64,000 bases of DNA, from the NCBI GenBank assembly GCA_035048815.1, contig JAUCBN010000007.1, positions 5,401,501-5,465,500 on the forward strand. Direction: 5' to 3'. The notes under the pieces were generated by a model. That model had not been told where the DNA came from. It was given only the letters and a program-made list of their open reading frames with translations, and searched no databases. Shown here piece after piece: positions 14,301 to 26,341 of the stretch (within the stretch, counting starts at the first letter, position 1; every line of letters begins with the position of its first letter). Both the position numbers and the translations under genes were made by a program. This DNA comes from Abelmoschus esculentus (taxonomy: Eukaryota; Streptophyta; Magnoliopsida; Malvales; Malvaceae).

Positions 14301-16057
14301 TCTATGAATGTACTGCAACCCCTTCCATTTGTCGTTAAGGTTTTTGTTTTTATATTATTTTTTAGGTCTCGGCTGAAACGATGATTGGCCTCCATGAGAG
14401 TACAAAATGTGCTCATATTGTCAAGGTTTGTAGTGCCCAACTGTCAATATCTCGAAATCTGGATGATGTGAATACTTTTATCCGAACAAATCACTGATCT
14501 AAACTGGAACATTGCATTTATCTAAGCACTTTACATATGCAAGACATTCTGCTTTGCATTTGAAAATTGATGGCTAGGAATATTTGTGCATCATACATCA
14601 TTCTAGGATCATTTACATCCGAAAAAGTCAGAACAACTTGAATTTAGTGTTCTTTGGCAGGTATTTGAGGATGCGTACAAGTCTCCCTTGAGCATCATCA
14701 TTCTTGATGACATAGAAAGGTAGGGGGAACGAGAAACTTATGCTACTAATTTAACTTGAAATGTGCAATGTTGAGAGAAATAATTGGTTAACTATTGTTG
14801 CTGCAGGCTACTGGAGTATGTTGCTATTGGTCCCCGTTTTTCAAATTTAATTTCTCAGACATTGTTGGTCCTTCTCAAACGTCTTCCTCCTAAGGTTTCT
14901 CTTTGGTCCATCTCTGTATTTTGTTATGATCAAATACTCCAAATATTTACTTGGGAAATATATAATTTTTTCATTTTATTTTATTAAAAATAATAATTGA
15001 ACCAGGTGAATGATATCTGCTCTTTCATTCACTCTCAATTAAGAAGTTCCATGCTGCTTACTAGTTAAACATTGTAAAAGATATAAATTGATTCATATGT
15101 TAATCCAATCATATTCCAAATGATTAAATTGAGAATCTTGTTTTTATCTGAATTAAGTGTATTGTTATTTAGATGTGTAAATGCTTCTTTCTTTTTTCAG
15201 GGGAAAAAACTTCTGGTTTTTGGAACAACTAGTGAGGTAAGCTTCTTAGATTCAGTTGGCCTTTGTGATGCTTTCTCTGTCACATATCATATTCCTACAT
15301 TGAAGACTGCTGATGCAAAGAAGGTAATAATGTTTGCCTCGTTTGTTCTTTAAGTCATCTAGTGATTTGATATTTTGTTTTGCTTTCCTTGGCTTTTCAT
15401 CATACATTTGCTTCGCTTAACACTGACTCCTTTCTTATACCATGTTAATTGGTGAGTTAAATGTATTTAATCTTCTTTTTCTACCCCAGGTTTTGGAACA
15501 ACTGAATGTATTTGCCGAAGAAGATGTCGATGCAGCTTCAGAAGCCCTGAATGATGTGAGTTTAAACATAATGACCTTGCTTTAAGAGATTATGGCATTT
15601 TCCAGTTGCATTAACCCCACCCCCCTGGGCGGCGATTGTCGTTTTGGGTTTTACCTTTATTAAGCAAGCATGATTTATCTGCGTAGTAGGTGTTCATTTT
15701 GCATCTTTACTAGAGTGAATTGTCTAGGTATCTTTTTCTTAAACAGTCTGCCTCTTTTAATTCATTCATAGATAGCCACGTCGTTCCATTTATTCTCCTT
15801 ATTCCCTCACACACATATCTGTCTGGGCAATGTTTTGAGCTATAAGATGCACTTGAGAAAGCAACGTAAATATGTTCTTATCGTACTAACTGTTACCTAT
15901 TCTCATTTTTTAGATGCCTATCAAGAAGCTTTATATGTTGATTGAGATGGCTGCTCAAGGAGAGCACGGTGGAGCAGCAGAAGCAATCTACTCCGGCAAG
16001 GAAAAGATCAAGATTTCTCACTTTTTCGATTGCCTCCAGGACGTTGTCCGGTTCTAA
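8391..16057 (+). CDS. NSF: N-ethylmaleimide-sensitive factor (vesicle-fusing AAA+ ATPase)
   Basis: Hexameric AAA+ ATPase that, with alpha-SNAP, takes apart cis-SNARE complexes after membrane fusion in the secretory and endocytic pathways. Reconstructed coding exons: 8391-8575, 9003-9098, 9175-9256, 9358-9408, 9804-9974, 10501-10655, 10747-10855, 11416-11515, 11602-11657, 12139-12204, 12340-12422, 12860-12993, 13373-13583, 14006-14137, 14212-14272, 14366-14425, 14661-14719, 14807-14894, 15201-15323, 15490-15555, 15914-16057. The frame stays open throughout, giving 743 aa, matching the plant NSF length. The N domain is residues 1 to about 200. D1 has Walker A GPPGTGKT (260-267) and Walker B FDEID (E329). 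D2 has Walker A GSSGSGKT (540-547) and LDD at 599-601. All introns are GT-AG except the first, which is AT-AC. Intron 5 carries a MITE. No damaged motif is visible; it appears intact. Confidence 0.95.
8576..9002 (+). other. U12-type AT-AC intron (NSF intron 1)
   Basis: The donor reads ATATCCTTTT directly after codon bases TC, which is the U12 AT-AC 5' splice-site consensus. At 8986-8993 lies CCTTAACT, a near-perfect U12 branch site, 11-12 nt before the terminal AC at 9001-9002. Joining 8575 to 9003 keeps the frame and gives V-S-P-H-E-S-I, which aligns residue for residue with the NSF N domain. No GT-AG pair nearby does this. Minor-spliceosome (U11/U12) removal is therefore predicted. Confidence 0.9.
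10176..10323. mobile_element. hAT-type MITE in NSF intron 5
   Basis: A 148-bp element begins CAGGGATGGCC and ends GGCCCATCCCTG, giving terminal inverted repeats CAGGGATGG. It is flanked on both sides by the identical 8-bp sequence ggtacgag (10168-10175 and 10324-10331), a perfect 8-bp target-site duplication of the kind hAT transposases make. It has no coding capacity, so it is non-autonomous. The flawless duplication implies a fairly recent insertion. It sits within intron 9975-10500, away from the splice sites. Confidence 0.92.
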
Positions 16058-16213
16058 TTCACGTGTTTCTTATTAGATCTTTACTTTCGCACTTGGTTTC
16101 TCCATTCTTTTGTTTAATGATATTTAGACCTTGGTTGAACATCATGGACGATTTTATGATGTTTTGAAAGTGTTACTCGGCGCCTTGTTTGCAGTTCCAT
16201 TTCAGCTTTTGAT

Positions 16214-16226
16214 CCCCCCCCCCCCC
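16214..16226 (+). repeat. C13 homopolymer in NSF 3' region
   Basis: Thirteen consecutive C residues about 155 nt after the NSF stop, probably in the 3'UTR. Such runs stand out in an AT-rich genome and are prone to length variation and sequencing error. Confidence 0.85.
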
Positions 16227-16336
16227 TGTAACTCGACTATATGTATTTATGATAAATTAAGTTTTGGTTTTATTTACTTTTTACTAATCATTAAAATTGA
16301 TATTGACATGATATTATTTGACGTTTAAATTTTACG

Positions 16337-16340
<4 letters not shown>

Positions 16341-16369
<29 letters not shown>
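16341..16369. repeat. (AT)n microsatellite
   Basis: Uninterrupted AT dinucleotide tract of about 29 nt downstream of NSF. A likely polymorphic simple repeat. Confidence 0.9.
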
Positions 16370-16371
<2 letters not shown>

Positions 16372-16423
16372 ATTGAACAAAATTTACGTATAAAAGTATA
16401 CATACAATTGATTCAAAATTAAG

Positions 16424-16522
16424 AAAGTAATTAGTCTATTTAATGATCTATGAAAATTGTTTTTCAGGATCACGAATCCCTAAAAATAATTTTCATAGAT
16501 CATTAAATAGACTAATTACTTT
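16424..16522. repeat. Near-perfect 99-nt inverted repeat (hairpin)
   Basis: Arms 16424-16470 and 16476-16522 are reverse complements except for one G-T wobble and a 2x2 internal mismatch, with a 5-nt loop (cacga). The outer 35 bp are perfect. A 24-nt part of the right arm (16490-16513) recurs directly at 16520-16543 with one mismatch. It could be a tiny fold-back transposon, a young small-RNA hairpin, or a local inverted duplication. I do not recognise either arm as a known miRNA. Confidence 0.88.
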
Positions 16523-17207
16523 TCATACATCATTAAATAGACTTGGAAAATACGTTACTGAAAAGAATATATACAACTTAGAACTAAAAAAATGACTGAT
16601 TTTATGAACCGATTTATTTAAACGGTAAATCATTTGATATTTTTTAAATAAATTTTAAGTTTAATAAAAAAAATATTGTTGAAAAATTCATTGTACAGAA
16701 AAACAACTGATTTTTAATGTATAAATTGCTAAGTTAGAACTCTTCATTTATTTATCGGCACCAACCATATGAACAGCGCAACTGGAATGAAAGATGAATG
16801 GCTTACCAGCACCAACCAAAGGGAAGAACAACATAGCAGTAATAACCATGGATTTAACACATAATCTCTTCATTTACCTCCAAAATGCACATGATTAATT
16901 ATGAAAATTTAGGACCAATATCACTTACTCCATACTAACAATAGGGTTTAGCTTGAATTTCATTTCAAAATGTAATTGGTATTGTTAACAACAACAAAAA
17001 AAAAAAACAAGACCGACATACAATCAGCATATGCATCATTTCAATCAAGACCATAGATGATTTTCTTTTTTTCAAATTCTGATTCATACCCAGTGATCTT
17101 ACACTACATTTCAAACGAATCCAAATCATGAACTGAAGAAAATATACAGTATTCAAATTTCAAGCAAATAAAGCAGCAAAGAAGAAAATGTAAATTCAAA
17201 CAGAAAT

Positions 17208-17648
17208 CTAATCATACTTTTCTCTCCAGGAGTAAGCCAAAAAGAATACCCAAGAAAAACCCATCAAAATGTCACCGATTGTCTGTCGAAGCCAATCCCA
17301 AGCCAAATCCTCCACTCTCCTCTCGAACCAGAACCTCCATAACGCAACGAAAACATGCAGAATCGTGCACCCTTTAGCAAACAACGACTGGAACTCTCTG
17401 TCCTTAACAAACGAGACCATGAAAAGCAAGAACCCGATGGCGAACAAGAGCAGGCCCGAGAAGGAATCGGAGGTCCGGATCAAGAGCTGGTCGTGCGGGG
17501 TCGACCCGAGGAGTTTAGTGCTGGTCTCGATCCCGTGCGTGAAGGCATACATTTCCTTCATGTAGAACATCATGAGCGCGCCGCTTGTTAAGGCGATCGC
17601 CGAGTGGAGGAGGCAGATCAACCTGAAAGCCGATGACGATGTTGACAT
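17208..17648 (-). CDS. Small four-helix plant membrane protein (DUF7865-like)
   Basis: A single uninterrupted frame encodes 146 aa. Four hydrophobic segments lie at about residues 8-29, 63-82, 91-108 and 123-141, suggesting a polytopic membrane protein. A well-spaced core includes STPHDQLLIRTSDSFSGLL and a charged loop VKDREFQ. The C-terminus is the polar YSWREKYD. I recall this as a conserved plant family of unknown function (I believe the domain name is DUF7865); no biochemical role is known to me. The ATG at 17648 starts the conserved MSTSSSAFRLICLLHS block. The gene is convergent with NSF. Plus-strand frames over the same bases are shadows. Confidence 0.8.
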   Translation of the reverse strand: MSTSSSAFRLICLLHSAIALTSGALMMFYMKEMYAFTHGIETSTKLLGSTPHDQLLIRTSDSFSGLLLFAIGFLLFMVSFVKDREFQSLFAKGCTILHVFVALWRFWFERRVEDLAWDWLRQTIGDILMGFSWVFFLAYSWREKYD

Positions 17649-19166
17649 TTCTGTAGGTTTTGTTTTTTTGTTTAATTACAGAACCGATCAGATCGCGGAG
17701 TTGTTAAGGGTTTGTTGAAATAGGCATTGTTGTAGTGGAATTAAACCCTAATCCCAAATCCATTTTGGGAACACAGAGGAAGATGAATTGGAAAGTTGTT
17801 TTCCGCTGGTTTTATATTACCTTTGAAAATGTCCAAAACATGAAGCTAATCTCAGCTAACACCGATTTGTCGGTTTCACTAGAAAGCGGTTTTAGAGTTT
17901 CCTTTTTCTAAATTGTACAGATAGTCACCCCATTTCTAAAATGTTTTCATTTTGGTCATAAAATTACTTTTTAAAATTTTCTAAAATATTTAATACCAGT
18001 AATATAAAATATATAGTAATGCATTTACATTTAGTACTTTAAAAATACTTAGTATTTTTTAACTCCTTAAATCGATTAAAAAAAATTAAACTTGTAAAAT
18101 TTAAAATTTTTTACTACGTTTCATAGACCAAACAAATATCCTTTTTAAATTATCAATTTCATAATTTGGTCCTACTTTTTTCCCTTTTTATGACGGAAAA
18201 TTGAAACATTTAAGAATGTCAAAATCATGGTTGTTTGAGGTTCGCTGTTCTGGCCTGTGTCTTTAATACAAAACCAGAATCTGGATTCTTCTTGAATTAA
18301 GGTCCAAATCTGAATTACCCACGAATTAAACCCAAAAGTAATTAATAAATTACCAATTTTGAGTGTGCCTTGGTTTTCGCCGTTCAATTATAAAAAATAA
18401 TTGGGTCACTAAAAATTTTAATTTTATTCATGTGAATCAATTTCTTGACATAAAATTATGCAAAATATCATTAAATTCATATTTTCAAACTCCATTGATT
18501 CAGCGGCGTTTGAATATTTTTGATGGTGAGGAGGTCAAAGAAGAGAAGAATAGTACATCTCGCACCGACAGACAAAATGATAAAGATTATATATAAAAAT
18601 AAAATAATGTTAAAATCTTGATTTATATTTTGTCGAATTAAAAAAATTAATTTAATATTTGTTAGTGACGAGGAAGAAGAATGTTAAAATATCTGTTTAA
18701 TGTCATAAATAATGGTCTAAAACATAAGATTTTAATATTTAATTTTTTTTAATAATTTAAAATTTATATATAATTTTAAAATTTTATTATAGTTTTTAAA
18801 TCCATTTATCTTAATTGTTAGGGTAAATTACTTATTTGATGCTCCAATTATTCTCATATTCTTGTTTTGTTCACTTGATAAATTGGTACTTAAATTTTAG
18901 TTTTATTTTAATACTCTATTGTTAAAATTTAACGACAAAGCTGACGTATTATTTTTTATTTTCTCTCTCCTGACAAATGGGAGAGCAAATTTCATATAAT
19001 AAATATATAAACCAAGTTCGATGTGTGTATATATACAACAAAAAATGAAACAAATAGACAATTGGCAAAGTTAAAAGCAACCAAAAAGAAGGGAAAGAGA
19101 TTGGCTGGATGTAGTTTCTATGGAACAAAACTTATAGCACTTGTAATTTGCCTCAACAAATACGTT
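17649..19166. other. Intergenic spacer
   Basis: Promoter side of the membrane-protein gene and 3' side of the MUCI70-like gene. It is AT-rich with no exon series or recognisable repeat. The last 150 nt or so before 19167 probably hold the MUCI70-like 3'UTR. Confidence 0.5.
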
Positions 19167-22100
19167 TCAACTCGAAATAATTTCCTTGCCGACTTTGTGA
19201 CGATGCCTAGAACCAGACCTCCTATCCGTTCGGCGTCTCGGTACGACCTTCAGGAGTGAATCATTGGCCGAATGTGGCGGTAGAGGTGGAGGGTAAATGG
19301 CCAGAGGAGCCAAATGCGCTAAAACATCCTTATGGTACTTCTGCATTACAAAGAAGGCAATGAGAGAATGAAGGATTTTATTCGATGTAAAATCTAATAG
19401 TACGATACTAGGTTCTGTAACAAATCCGAGCATTGTATGCGTATGTCACAATCTCATCCATAGAAAGAACAGAAACATGTTATAAATACCTGAATGACAA
19501 AGTTGCGCCTTTCACAGTCCAAGAACATGTTCAAGGTCCAATTCGTCTTCACGGTAATCTTATCCCTTACCGTCGAAAAACTAATCTGGTCCCTCGAAGT
19601 AAAAAGATCAACTTCATTGAACCAAAGACAACTGAAGAGGTTGCTAATAGGAACATGTTCCCTTATTATTACACATCCTTCAGGAACATCTGCAGAACCA
19701 GCAGGCGAACCTTGGTCAAAGCTAACGAGACACAATCAAACACGACAATATATAAGGAAGTATTTCAGGCTGTACCACTTGTGATAGGAAGTTTTGCTTC
19801 CGAATATGGGGTCAAACCCTCCTTTTTATAAAAATCGATCTGAAAATCAATGGAAGCATTGTCGTATTTGCCTGCAGCTTTATTTGCATTGGCCTCATCA
19901 AAGACATCAAAGCGTTTATAATGCCTAGAAATTGCACAGGTAGCATTTTTTCTCCACAAGAACCTGAAGGAATACTTGAAACGATTAGACTAAGCAAACA
20001 CCGGGCCAAAATGTTTGACATCGCAGTATTCGTGAGAGTAATCAGTGTGTAACTTCAACACATAATACCTAAGAATCTTATTAATGTGGAAGCTGGATGG
20101 AATTCTCAATTACCTCTCTAGAATTTGATATGGATCAACAACAAGCTCGAGTTTCCCATCAATCCATAAAGAAAAACGAGCATTTGGAAATAGCCTATGT
20201 GTTAGAAGCTTCGGGATCTGTTACAGGCATAAACACAAGTCAAAAGGCATCAAGTTGATGCATTGTCTCAATATTTTTTCTTGGTGCCATTCTCAAAGAG
20301 TGAAGCAAGCCATGCAGACAATATTCATCATAATATACTAAAAACTTGGTTTCTCAAAATCAGATCTAAACCTGAAAGACATATCATCTGTATTGTGAAC
20401 TTACCTTTCCGTTACGCCTTCCGTCAGCATAAGGAAGATTACGAACAACAACAATTCTCCATACTCCAATCTTCTTGCTCTCATCCAAACCACCATTTGA
20501 TTTCAAATCAGCCTCTGTTTCTTCATCAACAAACATGTAGAAGCAGATAGTTTGTTTGGAATATTCACTAATATTCTTTGGCTGTTGTATGATATCGAAA
20601 GCTCCTGAAAATGAATCAGGTTATTCAATAAAAATCAATGGACTCCGATTCAGAAACTGAACAATAAGATAAAATATAGTACAATTTCGGGTACCAAATA
20701 TCGCTGATGCAACCACCACTCCATGACATTGCTCCATCTTGAGAAGATCATCGTCATCAATGTCGAATCCTGTCCCACGGCCAGGTTTGTTTCCTTTGAC
20801 AAATCTGGCAGATGCAAAAATACAAATCAATCCAAGTACTAAATAGGAAAACTTGCAGATATAACTCGAAAGATAAAGAATACCAAATCATATTTACTTT
20901 TAGATCCTAAAAAAAAAAGAAGAAAAAAATGAAAAGGTAAACCATACCCACAATGCACATTCATTGACTCTCTTATGTCATATGAATCATCCCGCTGCTT
21001 CAAAGTAGGATACCCACCAAAATCCGAACCACCAAATTCATTCTCTTTTTTTAAGTTTTCCCCATAAATATATGTTAAATTCTTAAGCATCGGAGAAAAT
21101 GATGGGACCTCTGGCATCAAAGCAACAGCTTCTTCCACAGGAAGGTAACATACAGGACAAGCTGCGATGCGAACATGCAAGAAAACTCAGAAACTAAAAG
21201 TCAATGAGGCAAAATCAGAACTAGCAATGAGAAAATACTAAATCCAAAACTGAAAAGAATAAGAAATCATTCAAGGAGAGATTTACGAAACAAAAGAATG
21301 CTTACGACGTGGTCCCGTTCTTTTCTTGTCTGCTGGTGGAGGGGGTAAACTAAAAGAGTTGCATGGATGCCCTGGTGGAAGAGTGTAGCCAAGAAAATAC
21401 GAAGGGGGAGGAGGGGGCATTACTCTAACACCGGTTCCTTCAACAACGTCACTGGCAAGTAAAGTTGTCCAATTTTCTATTTTCACGCTTTGCCCTTCAT
21501 TTATCAGGGGAAATCCAGAAATATTAAGATGCGAGCTATCATTCACCTTACTGATATTGTCACTTTCCTGGTATTCACCTGTATACAAGCCCCAATAAAT
21601 TCAGTTTTCTCATTTTCTCCTATCATCTTGTCATGCAACTAAAGCTAATTCGAATCTACAAGTCCAAACCCAAAACATAGAGGGAAACAAACTAAATTAA
21701 CCTGCACTATGTTCTAACATTCATAAAAAACTATATATAATTAAATCCAACATAAACAATGAATCAAAAAGTACATTCCAAGTTTATAGACGAAGAAAAG
21801 AAACTCAACTGAGTTGGAAGATTAACATTATTTTCCTCAACAGAAAGTGGGCAGGCAGCACAATATTCACAGCTCAATTGAGCTCATGAGCAAGCATATA
21901 GAGGCCTAGTTTTTTATTTGAATTTCGAACACACAAACCAAAATGGAAACACTAAGTCTAAGTCTAAGTCTAATCAAGGTAACCCGGTACTTGGACAACT
22001 TCTTTCATCAAAAAATCAGAGCAACTACCCTAAAAATCACTAATTCACTACCCTTGATTTCTAAAACTTCACTAAGAACAATCCAACGATGATGAACAAT

Positions 22101-22373
22101 AAAGGAAAAAAGAAACCAACCTTTGCCGACATATAAAACCCAAACAAAAACAGCAGCAGAGATTAGACAAAGTAGCAGCATTCCAACCTTTTTGCGACCT
22201 GCAAACTTACAGATCCAATGAACAAATGTTTCCTTCTCCTTCAAAATTTTATAAGGTTTAGTTCTTATCGCGGGAGGCGCTTGAATTGGCAAGAAAACAC
22301 CATTTTGCAGCTGTTTATCCAAAGAACCATAACTCCCAGAACGAATCCCCAACCCCAATGACCCTCCAGTCAT
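19167..22373 (-). CDS. MUCI70: DUF616 protein, MUCI70-like putative glycosyltransferase
   Basis: Nine minus-strand coding exons: 22373-22121, 21578-21306, 21161-20948, 20804-20695, 20604-20405, 20217-20114, 19963-19776, 19689-19490, 19340-19167; all GT-AG, frame continuous, 571 aa. The topology is type II: a cytosolic N-terminus (MTGGSLGLGIRSGSYGSLD), one membrane anchor at about residues 64-82, then a proline-rich stem (VMPPPPPSYFLGY). The DUF616 domain follows from about residue 176 (RPCPVCYLPVEEAVALMP), with CFYMFVDEE, RRNGKIPKLL, SLWIDGKLELVVDPYQ and NEVDLFTSRDQ blocks. Arabidopsis MUCI70 (about 580 aa) is a Golgi protein needed for pectic seed-coat mucilage. The related TOD1 was reported as an alkaline ceramidase, so catalytic activity in the family is not settled. 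The N-terminus and the exon-2 stem both match the MUCI70 branch as I remember it. The gene looks intact. Confidence 0.9.
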
Positions 22374-23300
22374 TGTATCTTTATCAACAACCCCAATTCA
22401 CTCCTCTCATCAAACTTTTACTTAAATCAAAAAGAAAGAAAAAAAACCAGAAAACTATAACTTCAAAAACAATTATACAAGTCAAGAACAGCAAATAACA
22501 AGGAGCAAACTCTTGGGGCGGCACAGCTCAGATGGAAGTCAAATGCAGTTCAGTAAAAAAAAACGAAATTTGAAGAAAAATAAATCTGGGATTTTTTTTA
22601 AAAGTTTTTGATTGGTAGATAAATCATAAATGGTTTTGTGAAACCGAGGGGGAAATGGGGTTTTCCGATCAAATCTCAGTACACAATTTTCGAGTTAATA
22701 CTATCATTCTTATTACAAGCCTTTTTTCCTCCTTTCTTTGATGGGGGAATTCATAATTTATTAACATAGGACCAATTTATGACCTGGATGGGATTAAATC
22801 TCAACGGCTAATCGTGCCTTGAGGGTATGATGTTGAACAATCCGACGGTCATGGATTGTAGTTGGGTTTCCTTATTTTGTAATAAAATAGACTCTCATAC
22901 CATAAACCCTAAGAATTACAATTTTCAAACGTATATTAAAGATTTTAAATGATTTGCGGTTGGATTAAGAACATGCTAAGATTAAGACAACACTGTGTGC
23001 TAAAAAATTCTTTTTTTAATGTTTTATTTTGGTTTTTATTCAGTAAATTCATTAATAATCTTAATCAATAGTCTTAAAATTAACTTAAATTTATGTCATT
23101 AGATGAGTGTAATAATGATAAAATTTTTGAACTATGCAAATGAATACTGGTACTTTTTCTTAATACTACATTTGTATACTAAGCAAAACTTCTTTTAATT
23201 ATTTTTTCTTAAATTCTTTTTACGAATATTTTACATGATTAAAGATATAAAAATTAATTAAAATCAATTTAAGTCTAAATCGATTATTATTTACGATGAT

Positions 23301-23495
23301 GATGATCTAAAGTTAACCCGTCTTAAACCTGTCGGACACCAGACTTGTTCATCATCAGTACACCATTCACATCTAGACCTAGAAGTCCCTCGATTGTCTT
23401 CTTACGCTTCCTTGAGCAGTCCAAGTTTTGAAAGCATTCCAGATGTGAATGCCTTACCTGAAGCCAAACAAGTTCAGCACGTTGTTGCCACTTGA
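23301..23495 (+). pseudogene. Possible gene relic, C-terminal coding-like fragment
   Basis: An open frame of about 64 codons ends in TGA at 23493-23495. Its composition is unlike the surrounding AT-rich spacer, with a Ser/Pro-rich stretch LSSYASLSSPSFESIPD. There is no start codon or upstream exon I can support. It could be the last-exon remnant of a degraded gene or chance. I do not recognise the family. Confidence 0.25.
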
Positions 23496-26341
23496 TCTCA
23501 TACTATTCTAAAAGAGAAGTAAGATCAAACCTTGATCCATTATCTATGCACCGACTATTGATTTATACAGAATTCGGAAATGGATTCTCATTTCTCAAGT
23601 TGAACCAAAGGATAGAAATTGCAGATCAGGAATAGATTTTATTAAAAATACCATTCTTTTAGGGGGGAAAACAACTTTAAATAAGAAAAAATTATAAGAT
23701 TTTTTTTGAATTTAACTCGATTAAATATAAATTATTGTTGTTTAATTTTAAATTTTATATTTTTTATAAATCAGGTTGGATTTAAATTATTATAAATATT
23801 TTTAAAACAGATCAAATTTAAATTTATGATAACTATTTTTATGTCAAGTCCGGATGAACCAAAAATTCCAACTCTAACTTAGGTAAGGAATAGGTATATC
23901 CCTAAACCTAATGGGCTCCAACTTGACCCAGCCTGAGGGTGTCAAGATTTTTGTGAAAAAGTAGGGATTAAATTGATTTATATATTTTTAGGATTGGTCG
24001 GGTCGGGTTAGAGATAATTATTTTTATGTTAAGTTTGACTCAAGTAAAAACTCAATACAAGTCGTGCTAGGGATGGGTATTTCACTAGAACTCACTGAGT
24101 TTCGACTTGATCTAATCTAATCGAATCGAGTTTTCTGTAAAAAAGTTAGGTTGGAGTCAGGTTATGTTAATTTTTTTATTAAAAATAAAATTGAATCAAA
24201 TCTAGTTCGAGTTTAAGGTTAAAATCTGACTTGATTAAAATTAATGGTATAATTTTCTCTCTATTTTTTGAATTATTTTACAATAATACCCCACTATATA
24301 TATTATCAGATCATTAAAATTGTTTTTCAGATTTTTTAAAATTATTTATAATTAAGTCTTCAAATTTTTTAATAGGTGAGGTGTTATTAAATTTTTGTAA
24401 AAAAATAAAATCAGGTATCGATCAAAATTTTAACTTAGACCCATACCCATTGCCACCTCCAATATAAAGACGTGACAAAATCCATTATCATTTATTGAGG
24501 GATAGTTTAAAAGAATTAAACGTAGTGAGGCTAATACTAGATTTTATATTTTTAGGTGTCAAAGATATATTTATATTTTATACAAAATACATAAATTTAA
24601 CCCACTCGTCGATCTCTTACGACCTTTGTATCTTGATTGACAAGAATACATCATGTACACGTGGTAAAACGTAATTGAAATGAAGAGAAATAAAACATGT
24701 CCTCGAATGGTAATCATGTCAAATTACAGGTTCTAACTTCTAATTAACAATGTTTCATTCCAATGCTAGTGTTTATTTTATAAAGATTAGCGAGTAATTA
24801 ATGTTAATCATGTGGGTTCCAATTTTATAAGCTATTAATCATTACCAACATAATGGATTAAAAAAATACCTTATCAGACTCTAACTTTCACTTTTGTAGC
24901 TATTTTCACGAATATGTTATTTTTTTTTATTTATTTTTGAATGGATCACGAATATGTTAAGATGTTGGAAGAAGGGTCTCAACTAAAATAACACTTTGAA
25001 GGAATAAAATATAATAATTTTAGAAAAAAGGAAGATAAAGCATAGTAATGAATGTATATTTTTTTAAAAACTTATGATATAAATTAAAGAAAAACAGGGT
25101 TTGGTAGAGGGATCTCCCACTTATAAAGTAATTTCTTCACTGATTACGTTTTTTTGTATTTTAATATTATTTATTTTCAATAAAGATAAATATAAGATTT
25201 TATATTAATAAATAAATTTATAAAATTATTATTTTTTTCGTCCCAAAATGTTTATTTTCTTTTGCAAAGTTGCATTGTTGTCGAAGCAATTAAATCCACC
25301 AAAGTCGTTGAATTTATATTTATTGTCCTTGTCTAGTGAGGACAGCAAGTTGATTTCCGTGCGACAAACAACTGAAACAGCACCCGATATCCGATAGGAA
25401 AACTATAAGATCTTTGTTTGAAAATAAATGGGAGTGGAAAATTAGAAAGTCAGAGATGACGCTTGGAAGAGATCGACGGGATACAGATTGGATAAATTTC
25501 TGAAAGAGTGCATGTGAAAAACAAATGCAAGGAAATTATAAAACATTTTATTGTCTGATATATGATATTTTAAATACTGAAAAAATAATAAAGCTGGTAG
25601 TTATTTCATTTAAATTTTTAATAAAAATTAATACTTAAATTGATATTTCAATCTAAATGGTAATGGTATTTGTACAAAGTTTGATGTTCTATCACGACAA
25701 GAAGTAAATTGCAAGGTGCAGTCAGCATATGTTCAATTCAACTTTTAATAGTAACGTTGAAAATATAATAAATTCAAAAAATAAAAAAGTACGACGGTAG
25801 GTGTTTTTTTCCTCCGGTAATTTTCCGACAATTTTATCATATTTACATTATTTAATTTAAATAAATCAATGAATGAATGAAATATTATTAATTACATATA
25901 AATATTATGTTATTAATATATTAAATTATAATAATTAATTAATTTAATGAGATGAGATATTATAATCAATAAATTAGATATTAATGATATTTATAAAAAA
26001 ATAATATTTTAAAACAAAATTTTATTATATTCGCGAAAAAATACGCCGTTGTTGACTTTGCAATTCAAACAGCTTTAAATTATATTCAACAAAATAGGTC
26101 ATTAAAGTTAATGTTATTATTTTCAGGGTTATTTATGATAGTCATTGACACTTTCATTTCAACGTACGTGTGATTGTTATTAATTGTAGATAGTGGACCA
26201 AGCAAGAGGGTTAAGATACAACTATATACAAATTTAGAGGGTTCAAATAATTAAAATTTTTATTCAGGAATAAAGAAAGAAATTATATATAAAAAATTGA
26301 GTTGTACTCAAAATAACATAGTTTATCTTCAATATTAATGC

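Larger units (their letters stand above)
16058..17207. other. NSF 3' region and convergent spacer
   Basis: Holds the NSF 3'UTR and the 3' end of the convergent membrane-protein gene. It contains a C13 run, an AT microsatellite and a 99-nt hairpin, each listed separately. No coding sequence is recognised. Confidence 0.6.

Noticed and set aside
14051..14440. 129-codon open frame on the minus strand
   Set aside because: It lies opposite NSF exons 14-16 and crosses their introns. It has no recognisable domain, while the plus-strand frame is clearly NSF.
17269..17591. Two plus-strand open frames of about 80-100 codons
   Set aside because: They are antisense shadows of the intronless four-helix membrane-protein gene.
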